64,000 bases of DNA. It comes from Rhodosporidiobolus odoratus (taxonomy: Eukaryota; Basidiomycota; Microbotryomycetes; Sporidiobolales; Sporidiobolaceae). How positions within the stretch are numbered: position 1 is the first letter of the stretch; each line of letters starts with the position of its first letter. Where the stretch lies: NCBI GenBank assembly GCA_034387635.1, contig JAOANU010000002.1, forward strand, positions 434,001 to 498,000, read 5' to 3'. Positions 25,959 through 36,885 of the stretch are shown here, piece by piece. The notes below the pieces were generated by a model that saw only the letters and a list, made by a program, of their open reading frames with translations, did no database searches and was not told where the DNA came from. The position numbers and the translations under genes were made by a program.

Positions 25959-28900
25959 TCAATCCCCCCGCAAAGACGCTCCCCCTGCCAAACTCCCCCG
26001 CTTACTCGCACTCCCACTCTCGTATCCTGGGTCGTCCCGCAAACCTAGCCCTTCGAAGTCCCGCATCAGGTTGCCGAAAAGCGACTGCTTCCTGCTCATC
26101 GAGTCTGTGGCGCTCGGCGCGCCGCCGTATGTGCTGGCCGTCGTCGCCGTTGTCGCCGTCGATGGAGATGGATGGTGTCCTCCTCCTCCTGCGCCGCCAC
26201 CGCCGACCGTGCTGGTAAAGGAAGAAGTGGCGGAGGTGAACGACGAGAGCGAGGGGAGAACGCTGCCGAGTCCGATTCCGCCTAGTCCGATCCCTCCCAT
26301 TCCTCCTGCCGCTCCTGCGCCTCCCACCGCCGTTGCGCCTCCCTGCGCACCATCCTCCGGTCCGTACACGTCGTCCCAGAACCGTCGTGAAAAGTCGCCG
26401 TAATCGCTTCGCATCATGACGTATGGTCGCAAGAGGCGGTTCTCGATGCGAGCGAGGTAAGACTCGTTGAGGTAGGACTTGAGGATGTCGGGCTGCACGA
26501 TGAAGATGTTGCCGAGTTGGCGCAGCATCTCGAAGCGGTCATTCAGGGCGGGGAGGGAGAAGGTTGAGAGGGTGTCTTGGTACAGCGCGAGGTCTCTGCG
26601 GAAGTGGATTTCAGGTCAGCGAATGCCACAACACCGGCAATACAGATACGGCATACTTGGTGAGCATCAAACCGCCCGTCGCGCTGATGGTGAACTTTTT
26701 GAGGTGCTCAAGCAAAAGTCTGAAAGCGAAGCAAACTCGTCAGTACAATACTGAAATAGCGGAAGTAGTATCGCTCGAGAGAAAAGTGCGAATTTAAACG
26801 CACGTGTGGAAAGTCACCCCCACTTCCGTCAAGAACACTTCACAATTCCTCCCGCTTAATGCCTTGTGCGCTGCTTCGCGGACCTTGGCGAGGAAATCGC
26901 AAGCGAGTAGGCACGGTTCGGTGTTGAGGCGTGAGAAGGCGAGATCGTCGTTCTTGGGCTTGAAGTCGAGTTTCTTCTGCTTGGCGAGTTGCAGCGAGAG
27001 GTACGAGACGATAGCTGCGAGCGGACAACGCGTCATTAGCAAGCTGGGCACAATAGACCAAGTATGGAGAAGAAAGGCAGCAGCAAAAGCAGAGACTCAC
27101 CGTCAGTTGTTCGCTGCACGATAGCGTTGACCTTACCCTCGATCCTGACGCTAACATGGTTGTTAAAGATTCCCATCTCCCTCCTTACGGTGACCGAGGT
27201 ACCGGCTAACGGCACTAACGCGGTAGAGATGTACCGTTGCCACAGATGCATGATCATGTCGGCTAACCGGATCACGGCGATGGGAGAAAGGTCGGGTTCA
27301 GATTTGTGGTCATAGAGGGTGAGTTGGTGAATGGCGCTACGGAGTGAAAGGTAAGCAGGGAGCGCGTACGAGGAGAGGAGATGCGGCGTACGTATCAAGG
27401 GCAGTCTCGAGGTAAGCTTTGCCGAAGCTGTCGGCGAGGACCTTCAGGAGAGTGAAAGCGTTCTTCGGGCTGCGCATGTAGAAGGCCAACAAGTCAAGTG
27501 TTGTCCTCGTATTCAGAGAGAAGAGGATGGTTTAACGTACACATCCCCCGCCGCGCTCAACTCGACCATCCTTCCAACCGCTTCCGCATGCCACTCGAGC
27601 ATCTTCTCCGCCGTCTGTACATGCAACTCTCCATCTCCCTCCTCATACATCATCTCAGGGCTAATCTCCTCGCCTCCATGTTGTGCCGCTGTAGCCGTCG
27701 AAGAGGCCCCAATCGTGCTCGAGGATTTCTCGACGATATTGGATAAGCCGGAGAACTTCATGAGTCGGTCTAACCGCGAGGGGTCGGTGGCGACGGGATG
27801 TTCGGCGGTAGAGGAGACAGTATGAGAGGAGGTGCCGGCATGTGCGGCTTGGTGGGCGGCGGTGGAAAGCTGGTTGACGACGCGGTCAAAAATCGTATTT
27901 GACGGTTTGGCCTTGTTCATGGCACGCTGTGAATCGAAAGAACAGCGTGAGTCGCTCTGCCGGCTCATCGAACGTCCGCCTCACTGCCCCATGTAGTGAA
28001 AGGCGACGACAGAGCGGAACGAAACCAACTCACATGCCAATTTGTGAATCGGATCAGTTTCCCCGCATACAACTCCGTCAGGCTCTTCCCCTCCTTGTCC
28101 AGATACCTCGAACCCTCCATATACGGCACGAACAACTCGTCCATACTCCCATCGAGCATCTGACTGACGGCTGCGATGCCCACGCCGCCAGCTCCAGCCG
28201 CCCCAGCGGGAAAGGCTCCTGAAGAGGGAGACAAAGAGTTCGAAGCGGCGGTTGAAGAAGTCGCGGAGGAGATGGAAGAGGGCAGACCGAGCGGGTTGAG
28301 GAGGGAGGGTCCGGTGAGAGCGGAAGAGGCTGCGGCTGAGGAGGATCGGAAGAACTCGTGCGACTTGAGGTCCTCGACGAGGCCAGAGGTTTGAGAGCGA
28401 GAGAGGTGAAGAATGCGGAGGTAGGCTAGGGTAGAGGACGAAGAGGCGGTTTCGATAAGGGTTTCGATGTAGCCTTGAATCTGCGGTAGCAAGCACGATC
28501 AGTGAGAACTCATGCAGGCTGACTGAGCTTCGACCCTCGGTGGACGTGAACTCAGTCTGCCGGGGAACGAAGTCGAGGACGCACAACCTGGGCGAATACC
28601 CTCTGCAAGAAGACCTGCATGACGACCGCCGGATTCGGGAATACAGCCGTGACGATCTGAGCTTCCTGACCGACAGTCACCCGGATCTCGTCGTACAGGC
28701 TTGCCAAGCCTGACTCGGACTTAGGTGCGGAAGAGTCGGGATCAGGAAGGGATTCCCAGCTGTATCAACCGGAGAAAGAAGCCGATCGTCAGCCAGGCGG
28801 GCGGCCTACGCGGTGCGCCTTCCGCTCCCGCTATATGCACAGAAAGGGATCTAGCACGAAGGAGTATCACGCACATCGCCCCACCAACCAAGCTTCCCGC

Positions 28901-30657
28901 GGCTTCTTGCACCCTTTCCTTCGAGATGAAAAAGTCGTGCTGGTTAACGTAGATCTGGATACATGACTGGCCGCCGTTGAAGTCCTGCAGTGTTTGAGCG
29001 CAATGCTGGAGATATAAACAAGGTGTGAGTGGTAGCGAAGCGCAAGTGGGAAAACAGAGACGCGGGCAACTCGGAAAGTGCCTGTAGCGGTTTGAAGGAA
29101 AGCGGGCCGAGAGGTCGAGCGGGAACCAGGGGAGCCGGACGTACTGCCATAGCTTTCGGATCTCCCTTCCGGTAATATCGATCGAACAACCGCAACATGT
29201 CCTTCTCAAACCGCTCACAATACTGCTCGATCGTTTCCCGGGTCTGCATAGCACAACGATACAGGGGACCCCGTAAGCTCGGGAACCATACGAATGGAGG
29301 GCCTGTCGGAAGTCCGGCGAGACGCACCTTATCTGCCCCTTCCACACCTTCAACTTCCTTACTCAAGCTCAGCAGCCGTCGGGCTGCGACAGCCACTTTC
29401 TGCCTGCCTTCCCGTCCGCCTTCTTTTCGCATCCGCTCGAGTCTGCGCGAAGAACAAGAAGAGTGAGCTTGGAACTTCGTAATCGCGGCACCGCTCATCT
29501 CGCCGCAACCGGGCAAGGGCAAGGGCAGAGACGAGTTTCAGAACAGCGCAAGGCGGATAGGGATTAGGGTGTCGTCTCGAGCTCAGAGAGAGACTTACCG
29601 GCTGGTGTCGCCCACTGCAAATTCGTTGTAGTACAGAATCAGGTCGTGCGCCTCGGAACCTCGTTGTCGCAGTCGGTCGATTGATTCAAGTTGTTCACCT
29701 GCGATGAATACGAAGGGTGAGCTAAGCTCTCAAGTTAGGTGTACAATACGGGAAGACACTGATCAAGTAATTAAAGCACAAAGATAACGCACCTATCCGC
29801 ACTGCTGTTCGACCGACAGAGGTGATCTTCGTGTCGAGCGCTTGAAACTGTGTGTTGACTGTCTGCAAAGAGGCATAGAGCGTTAGAATATGGACGGAGG
29901 ATAAGGGTTCGCCGGCCAAGATGCAGAAACTGAGTCGACTAGATGAAGCGGATGGAAAAGCACAGGGAAGAGAAAAACCCGCCAAGACGTACCTCAAAAC
30001 CCGCCTTTGCTCCCCTGACATCGCCCCGGTACGCTCGTTCGGCCACAGCTACTGCCCGTTCCAGCTCGCTCGTCTTCTGCGCGTTGGCTTTCCGCAAAGG
30101 TAAAAGTTGAGCGAGGGCGGCTTCGAGGGTGCGGACATGAGGAGCCGGGTTGAAGGCTGCGGGACTCGAAAGCGCCGTCAGTATATGTACAGGGAGAGTT
30201 TAATGGACTGTGGACCGGCCACCCGAACAGCCTGAAGCACTGGCAGCATTGTGACCAGCGAACGGCGCTCCACCTCAATTCCTGCAATCTGTCGCACCGC
30301 TCAATGTACCCCGACCAGCTCCATCGTATACGTCGTTCGACGATCTGGCCGTCCATGCTTGCCTTCTGATTGCGCTTCGGGTTGGTGTGCGCTTGAAGCT
30401 CCACCCTGCACATTCGGGCTTTCTCTCTCATTCGTCGACGAGGTGGCCTTACCTCCTCCATCTTGCTTGGCCGTCCTGACATCATCCTCCATCAATCCGG
30501 TGACGAACTTTGCGACATCGAACGAGGCAGACTGGAAAGTGTCGAGGGCAATGGGCGCGAGTTGCTGTCGAGGAGGCTCTCGTACTGAAGGTAGTGGTTT
30601 GCGTTGCGGTAGTGATGGTGGACCATTCTGCTGTGCTTCTGTTGAATGTGAAGCCAT
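25959..30657 (-). CDS. SEC10: Exocyst subunit Sec10/EXOC5
   Basis: Subunit of the exocyst, which tethers secretory vesicles at the plasma membrane. It starts at ATG 30655-30657 (MASHSTEAQQNGPPSLPQRK); a GTG-initiated extension at 30675 is ignored. An early exon has DTFQSASFDVAKFVTGLMED. Coiled-coil segments follow (TLEAALAQLLPLRKANAQ, NTQFQALDTKITSVGRTAVR, IDRLRQRGSEAHDLILYYNE), then FEKDMLRLFDRYYRKGDPK, CAQTLQDFNGGQSCIQIYVN and QVFLQRVFAQVIQGYIETLI. The C-terminal part has MNKAKPSNTIFDRVVNQLST and EKMLEWHAEAVGRMVELS. The last exon reads GNIFIVQPDILKSYLNESYL, then a Gly/Ser/Thr-rich tail ending at stop 25959-25961. The NGGQSC and F-(I/F)-x-x-x-D core is typical of Sec10. The long disordered tail is unusual. 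Confidence 0.92.
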
Positions 30658-30932
30658 TCGAGCAGAGATGGTCACGACTGCAGGAAGACAAGAGCAAGTG
30701 ACAAGTGGGGAGATGAAGCAATATCAACACCACAGCCTCAGGAAGCCAACAGGCCGCACAGGAGCGTGTATTATCGGTCTGATCTTCCTCTTCTAGATCG
30801 AAAGGGTCTCAACAAGAGCTGTGGGACGCAGCGTTGTGCTCTTACTCGCGATCGCGTCGCTTTCGCTGTCGCACTCTCGCACACACGCCCTGCCTTCTCT
30901 ATACACACAGTTGAGACAGCTCACAGATCAAG
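30658..30932. promoter_or_regulatory. Divergent promoter SEC10 / RFC3
   Basis: 275 bases between opposite starts. The RFC3-proximal half is C/T-rich with TCTCGCACACACG-like sequence, as seen before other start codons in the window. Confidence 0.5.
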
Positions 30933-32833
30933 ATGAGCGACGACGTACAAATGGCAGACGCCCCCACCGCTTCTACCTCGACCTCTCAACTTCAACCCGA
31001 TCAACCACAGCAGCAGGATGAGCTCTCTCTAGCCGCATTGGCCACGGGAGATGTCAAGATGTGGGTCGAGAAGTACCGGCCAGAGACCCTCGCCGATGTT
31101 GTGGCTCACCAGGACATTATCTCGACCGGTTGCGTTTCCTCTTCTGCCTTTCCTTTCGATCGCTTAGCTGATCGCCCTTTCCTCGGGCAGTCGATCAGTT
31201 CATCTCCAAGAGCCGTGTACCTCATCTCCTCTTCTATGGGCCGCCTGGAACCGGAAAGACCAGTACTATCCTGGCCGTCGCGAGGAAAATCTACGGAGGA
31301 GGGGCATCCATGAGGAACAACTGTCTGGAGGTAAGCCTGCCCATTGACCCTGTACAGCGCCATCCTTACTGATAGCGCACATGTGCAGCTCAACGCGTCA
31401 GATGAGCGTGGTATCGACGTCGTAAGGGAGCAGATCAAGAACTTTGCGAGTACAAAGATGACGGGTGGAGGAAGGTGCGTAGTATTGCTCGTTGGTCGCC
31501 GATTGCTGCTCACGCGATCTTGTATTGCAGCGCTGGCTTCAAGCTCATCATCCTCGATGAGGCGGACATGATGACCCAAGCGGCTCAATCCGCTCTTCGG
31601 CGTGGTGCGTTTCTTTCTGCTCCACTTTGACTCCTCATCCGCTAATCCTAGCTACCACGCAGTCATTGAGCAATATACCCGCAACGTCCGCTTCTGCATC
31701 ATCTGCAATTACGTCAACAAGATCATTCCTGCTGTTCAATCGAGGTGTACCCGTTTCCGGTGAGTCTCGCCTTTCACCTGCACGACACGCAATACCCGTA
31801 CTACCTTGTCATCTGCGGGTGGGGACACACCAACGCGTACTGATTCGCATGTCGCGTAGCTTCGCTCCCTTACCTCGGCTCGAAGTCGAGAAGCGCTTGA
31901 ATCATGTCGTCGAGAAGGAAAAGTACGTCCAACATCCGATATCAGCCTTCCGCTTCTGCTCATGCCTTCTACTGACTATGTCTACTTTTTTGCACAGGGT
32001 CAATCTGACGGAAGATGGTCGCCAGGCGCTGTTGAAGCTGTCGAGGGGAGATATGCGACGAGCTCTGAACGTTCTGCAGGTGCGCTGGTCAAGCCTAGGC
32101 TTCCACTTTGCATCCTGCTGATACTGGATGGCTCTTCCCCTTCCAATTCTTCACCTGTGTCCGACAATACCGTCGCCGCCTCACGCTCGCTTGATCGATT
32201 CCTTCTTTAGGCCTGCCATTCTGCCTACCCCATGACCGACGAAGCAGCCGTGTACCAATGTACGGGCAATCCCGATCCATGCGACATCGAGGACATTATG
32301 CGAAGCATGATGAACGATTCGTTCGAAGGAGGATATCAATGTGCGACTCTCTTGCCTCACTCTCGGTTCAATCTTGCGACGAATTCGGACGCTTATCACA
32401 TCCTACCCTGACTCTTCATCCTCGTACTGCACCCTCGCACAACCGCAGTCATCTCATCTTTGAAGGCAGAAAAAGGTCTCGCTTTGCAGGATATCATTCA
32501 GGGGATCTACGATTTCGCCGCGACCGTCGAGTTCTCTCCAGCAACTCGGGTATACTTCCTGGATCAGCTGGCCCAGGTGGAGTACGTGACTTTCTCCTCG
32601 AATTCGCGCTATGAGTCTCTCGAGGTTAACCGGAAGGCTCACCTTGCTCGTGAATCTGCAGACATAGGCTTTCGACGGGAGGGAGCGAGAAGCTGCAGCT
32701 CACGGCGCTGTTGGGGGCGACGAAGAAGTGCGTCTTGCTTTCCTCCTGCTGCTTGCATGCTATGTCTCCTCGGGCACAGTCGGTTGCTAACGCTTCTTTT
32801 GCTCGCAGCGCCATTGAGCTAACACCCGCGTAG
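30933..32833 (+). CDS. RFC3: Replication factor C subunit 3 (yeast Rfc3 / human RFC5)
   Basis: Small subunit of the clamp loader that opens and loads PCNA on primed DNA in an ATP-dependent way. The leader is Gln/Ser-rich (residues 1-40), then [19 protein letters not shown], Walker [11 protein letters not shown] at about residues 81-90, [20 protein letters not shown], Walker [12 protein letters not shown], the sensor 1/SRC region [53 protein letters not shown] and [15 protein letters not shown]. It ends [20 protein letters not shown] then AIELTPA and stop 32831-32833. The YQCTGNP and GLALQDI motifs separate it from RFC2/4. At least nine exons. At the joint before LSTGG two residues common in orthologues (YR) appear to be missing. 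Confidence 0.94.
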
Positions 32834-33453
32834 CGCCTTCCTGTCCTTGGGTGTAAAGCTTCAATTACGCCGTATTCCCGTTACAGGGCGAGATGCTGGG
32901 ACGATAGAAGCTAAAGATGGAATCAGGCGAAGGAGGCGAGTCGGAGGCGAGGAAGTGGAGGTACAGAAGTATGTGTGGTGCTTTCCTCGGCTTCCCCTCA
33001 AGCAAGTGACTGCTGTTGATACTCGGCTGGTATCCTATGCCGCAGGTTCGTACCAAGGGTTTGCGTTGCCTATGCTGCTACTGCAGGCAGAACGGCGACC
33101 TTCGTTTTGCACCGCCGTTATCTGCATCGCTTTTTCTCGCCTCCTGTTACATCCGCGTTATACTCGCCATGTCTGACCAAGCAAGCAAAACAAGTGCCTT
33201 TTCCCTCTGTTTTGCCTCCCGCTCTCTCGTCCGAGCCGCCCACGCAGAGCCAGTAGGTTCCCGTCATAACGCCATGTCCGGTTCTCCGTGCGATCCTTAG
33301 GCGAACCTCAGACGGCCCCTTTCCCGCGTCCTTCGTAATCCTGCTCATCGAAGCCTACCGCAACACCACATTCCGACTCCTACCTGAGCCATGAAGGCAA
33401 CGTTGGGCTCCCCCACTGGTGTTCCAATGAGGACGGGGCCCTTACACGCGCAG
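32834..33453 (+). other. Region between RFC3 and family copy 2
   Basis: No secure gene. An ATG near 32915 (MESGEGGESEARKWRYRS) ends at a GTATGT donor, and a stretch near 33309-33393 (DGPFPASFVILLIEAYRN) could be a remnant exon of the family copy that follows. Neither joins convincingly to the exon at 33454. Confidence 0.3.
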
Positions 33454-34144
33454 TGGTCAAGCCAAGTGTGCCTACGCCCTCTTCTGGCATCTGATCGAGC
33501 GCTATCTCGGCCATCTCAAGCTGCTGAGGCAGCACAACAAGCGCGAGGGCGCGACGCTCTCCATGAGCGGGTACCGCAATTTTGCCGGGATGACCAATAT
33601 ACCGACGGAACGGCAGCCAGCCCGAGAGCCTATCAGGAGAGATCGTGAGCAGGCCAGACGGAGCTCGACGCAGTGGTTCTTAGATGGTGACATTCTCACA
33701 GTGGCGGACTACGTGTCTCACGATCGCGATGAGGTTTTTGAGCGGTGCGTAACCCATTCGCCTGAGCCTACTATTTCTCCCAACTGATCTTCCTTCACTG
33801 TCCCAGGTACATCGGCTCGCGGCTAGACATCAAGCCGGGAAGCGATCTTCCCTCCTACCGCTGGAGGGTTCCCCTTCGGGCGGCTTCTCACCAGTGTCCC
33901 CGTTCCGACGCACAGCACGACATATACGGGGACTGTCCAGCTCCGGCGCATCCTCGGCTCAAGCAAATACTCCTCCCTCGCCGAAAAGTCCTTCTCGGCT
34001 GGCAAAACTGTACGTATACGCTTTGCTCTTGGGGTTGTCAGAGACATGATACAGGGAGAAGCCAGCTGATGCACTTGGAAGTCTCCTCAGCTTCGGGCGC
34101 GGGAGTCACAGCCTGGCGTAGTCATCGCTGTGGCTCACGAGTAT
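33454..34144 (+). pseudogene. Member 2 of the three-copy family, likely incomplete or frameshifted
   Basis: One clear exon (33454-33744) reads AKCAYALFWHLIERYLGHLK, EGATLSMSGYRNFAG, then FLDGDILTVADYVSHDRDEV and FER. This matches member 3 (AYNLFWHITEQF, LTMSEYLKHLG, VTIADYVYQD). The intron after FER (donor GTGCGT at 33745, acceptor CAG at 33804-33806) sits at the same place and phase as in member 3. The next exon begins YIGSRLD in the conserved frame, but the Ser/Pro-rich tail expected by analogy (SPSGGFSPVSPFRR, PPSPKSPSRLAKL) is in another frame. The conserved frame runs to a stop at about 34142-34144. The N-terminal half seen in members 1 and 3 was not found. A degraded copy is the simplest reading; a sequencing indel or an unusual splice would also explain it. 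Confidence 0.5.
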
Positions 34145-34735
34145 GAGCGTTTGAGGTTGGTGTCCAGTTTAGTCCGGCTTCTCCAGCAATGCCTGCTGCT
34201 CCCATTGCTGCTCAACCAACAACCACTCCTGTCTTCCCTCAGACATCTATAGCGGTAACTTGACCGTATGTAAGTTGCAGATCCAACTTGAGAAGGTCAC
34301 CTCGAACCGCTTGACAACAGAATACGATCTACTGTGGCCCTGTACTGCGCAATATGCTACCTCGAGGGCCACTGCTAAGCAGAGAATCGCGCTTGCAGTA
34401 GCTTGGTGTCCCCTTCTGTCCGCCTCGCGTGCTTCGCGGCCGTTCTCCTCCTCTTGACACCGCTTTACCGCTTCACCGCCTTGTCTATATTTGATCCCTG
34501 CCGATTCTGAATGGCTTCCGAAAGTTCACATCGCCCTCAATCCCGCGGAGTCGTGCAAGCTCCTCTAGCAAGGCGCTTCTCAAGTCCCTGGAGAACTGCC
34601 GGGTCGCGCGCCCCGACCCTGTTCGCTCCCTTTCCTTTCCCCCAAGCTCCCGTCTTGCTTCCGCATTCTTCACCCTCTTCTCTTGACCTCCCAAACCTCG
34701 ACACCCTGCGCTCTTAAAGCCTTCGCCACAGAAGC
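34145..34735 (+). other. Intergenic, family copies 2 and 3
   Basis: About 590 bases. A short open frame begins at ATG 34511 and ends at 34717, just before the next start; it is Ser/Pro-rich and may be an upstream ORF in the leader of member 3. Nothing else seen. Confidence 0.35.
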
Positions 34736-36365
34736 ATGTCGGGCTCTCCCTACGAGCTGAACGCAGACCCGCACCGTGAACCAGTCACTGTTCTGCGCGG
34801 TCAGGGCCCGCCGATTGAGCAGCTCAGTTCCCGCACCAGTCTCCCCCGTCTCGTTATCCCGCCCACGGCACGCAGCTCGAATCAATCTCTGGCGCCCCCG
34901 GCACGCAGCTCGGACGAATCTCTGGCGCCTCCACCGCCGACGCTCGAGCATGTTCAGCAGGACTGGTTCAACGAACGACTGATGTGGAACCATTTCTTCG
35001 TGCAACCCGCCTCGCACGGAGGTCTAGTCCTCGAACCAACCCCGGTGTACGATGTCGATAAGTGTCCGGACCCCGCCAGTGATGCGGAAGCTTACAAGAA
35101 CGAGCAGCTTCGCCAGTACGTTTCTGCTCTTTTCTTTTCCGATGGCTCCTGCTGAATGACATGCTGTACAGATTCCAGCTTCCTGCATTGCGGTACAGAT
35201 CTGTGGACGACCCCGCCATGGACGATGACAACACGGAGGTCATGCAGGTTTTTCAAGCTGCCGAGGACGAGTCAAGGCTTGTGAACGCGCTCAAGGTCTT
35301 CAAGTATGTTACTTCAGCACCACTATTGTTCTTCCGTGAATCGTCGAGGCTGACTCTGACTTTGGTGACGCCCCGCCCTGCTTTTCATCTTCGTCTCTTC
35401 CTGGCTGTTTTGCATGCCATGTCGGCAATCAGTAACTTCCCCCTTTTCGCCCCGTTATACCGTGTCCAAAGAACGGTCGACGCCATCGACAACATCGAGG
35501 CTCTCCACGGAAGCGATGCGAAGCGTATTTCCGACGAGATGCAGCGGAGATTTCTCGAGATTCTGGCCGAGCTGAACGGTATCTTCAAGCTCGCTGCCAT
35601 GAGGTACCTCTGGCAGGATACAAGCACCGAGAAGGGGCACCGTCTGACGACGAAATATGGTCTTAAGCACTTCCAGCCCGCCTACAATCTTTTCTGGCAC
35701 ATCACCGAACAATTCCGCGAGCGCCGTGAGGCATTCAGCCGACGTACTGAACCGGATGGCAGCCCCCTCACCATGTCTGAGTACTTGAAGCATCTGGGCT
35801 TCACTCGACGGAGATCGTCGGAGCGAGCAGAGCTGCGGAGAAACATTAACGAGGATCGCGAGATGAAGGGCAAGGCTGGAATTCGCTGGAAATTACCTTG
35901 CGATACCGTTACTATTGCGGATTATGTATACCAGGACACGTCGGAGTCGTTCAAGCAGTACGTCCCATTCAGTCTTATTGTGATGCTTTGTCCTCACAGT
36001 TCGCATCGAACTTCACTCCGTCAGGTATCTCAGCCGAGGACACGCACAGTCACCTTCTCCGTCTCCTTCCACTCCGACGGGACACAGGAGGAAACGCGAC
36101 TCGCTCTCCACCCTCGCGAGCGCCCTCCGCCTTTCCCCGATTTCACCGATCTCGTCGATGTCGCCTCGGCGTCGCAGCCGCGCAGGTTCGCGCGCGTCGG
36201 CTGCTTCTCTCGCACCTTCGCCCACAGAAGATTACCCCCCGTCCCCGAATTCTCTCCACAGCATATTTTCGTATGTTGTGCCTTTCCTTCCTCTGTCCAG
36301 TTGATTCGGTCTAACCCTCGCTTCCACGTCGTGTCAGGCGCTCCCCCTCCTCCAGCAGAAGGTAG
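34736..36365 (+). CDS. Unrecognised protein, member 3 of a three-copy family
   Basis: Five exons, 34736-35115, 35172-35303, 35433-35957, 36025-36270 and 36338-36365, sum to 437 codons, 436 residues. The N-terminal 60 residues are disordered and include a short tandem repeat (PTARSSNQSLAPPARSSDES). Then WFNERLMWNHFFVQPASHGG, VFQAAEDESRLVNALKVF, NFPLFAPLYRVQRTVDAID, RRFLEILAELNGIFKLAAMR, PAYNLFWHITEQFRERREAF, LTMSEYLKHLGFTRRRSS and DTVTIADYVYQDTSESFKQY. The C-terminus is Ser/Pro/Arg-rich (SPSPSPSTPTGHRRKRDS) and ends SRSPSSSRR. It is related to members 1 and 2 by shared blocks and by the A-Y-x-L-F region. No enzyme motif, signal peptide or membrane span is visible. Confidence 0.75.
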
Positions 36366-36885
36366 ATCGCGGTGACTGGAATGGTACGCCTGGGTCGGGA
36401 GTCGCTCGTCGAGCTGAGTCGATCTGAGCACCTTGCCGACTGACAACAATGTCCGCGTCTAGCACCTCTTGACGACGTGAGAACGCTGCAATGTCCTACG
36501 ACTCGAAGCGTACACTGGGCTCCGCTCGCGTGTTCTTCATGCGATGATGTGTGGATCATGATTTTGAGAAGGTCCCCATGGTCTTTTGCGACTTCCGGCC
36601 AAAGCGATCCGATGCACGTGAGTGCCAGTATGCTCGATGGTAACAATTTTGCATACCCTGCTCGCTTCGATCCGGTCATGGCTCTGTCGAGTTGCTCCAT
36701 GTTCATTTAGCGAGGCTTCTGCATGCTGAGTTCGGCGTAAGGCGCATTGCATACTGCACAAGACGCAAGGTTGTCGCGCCTGTACGTAGAAGCTGTACAA
36801 TGCAGACAGACCGAGGCGTACAAGCCCACAAAGCGCATCGACGCTGGAGAAAGAGAAAAAACTAGTAATACCCAGGCCTCCAATA
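36366..36885. other. Convergent intergenic region
   Basis: About 520 bases between stops of member 3 (+) and the PhyH-like gene (-). Open frames are short. No gene seen. Confidence 0.45.

Noticed and set aside
35161..36375. 404-codon plus-strand ORF as an unspliced gene
   Set aside because: Reads through introns at 35304-35432 and 35958-36024; spliced model shares blocks with members 1 and 2.
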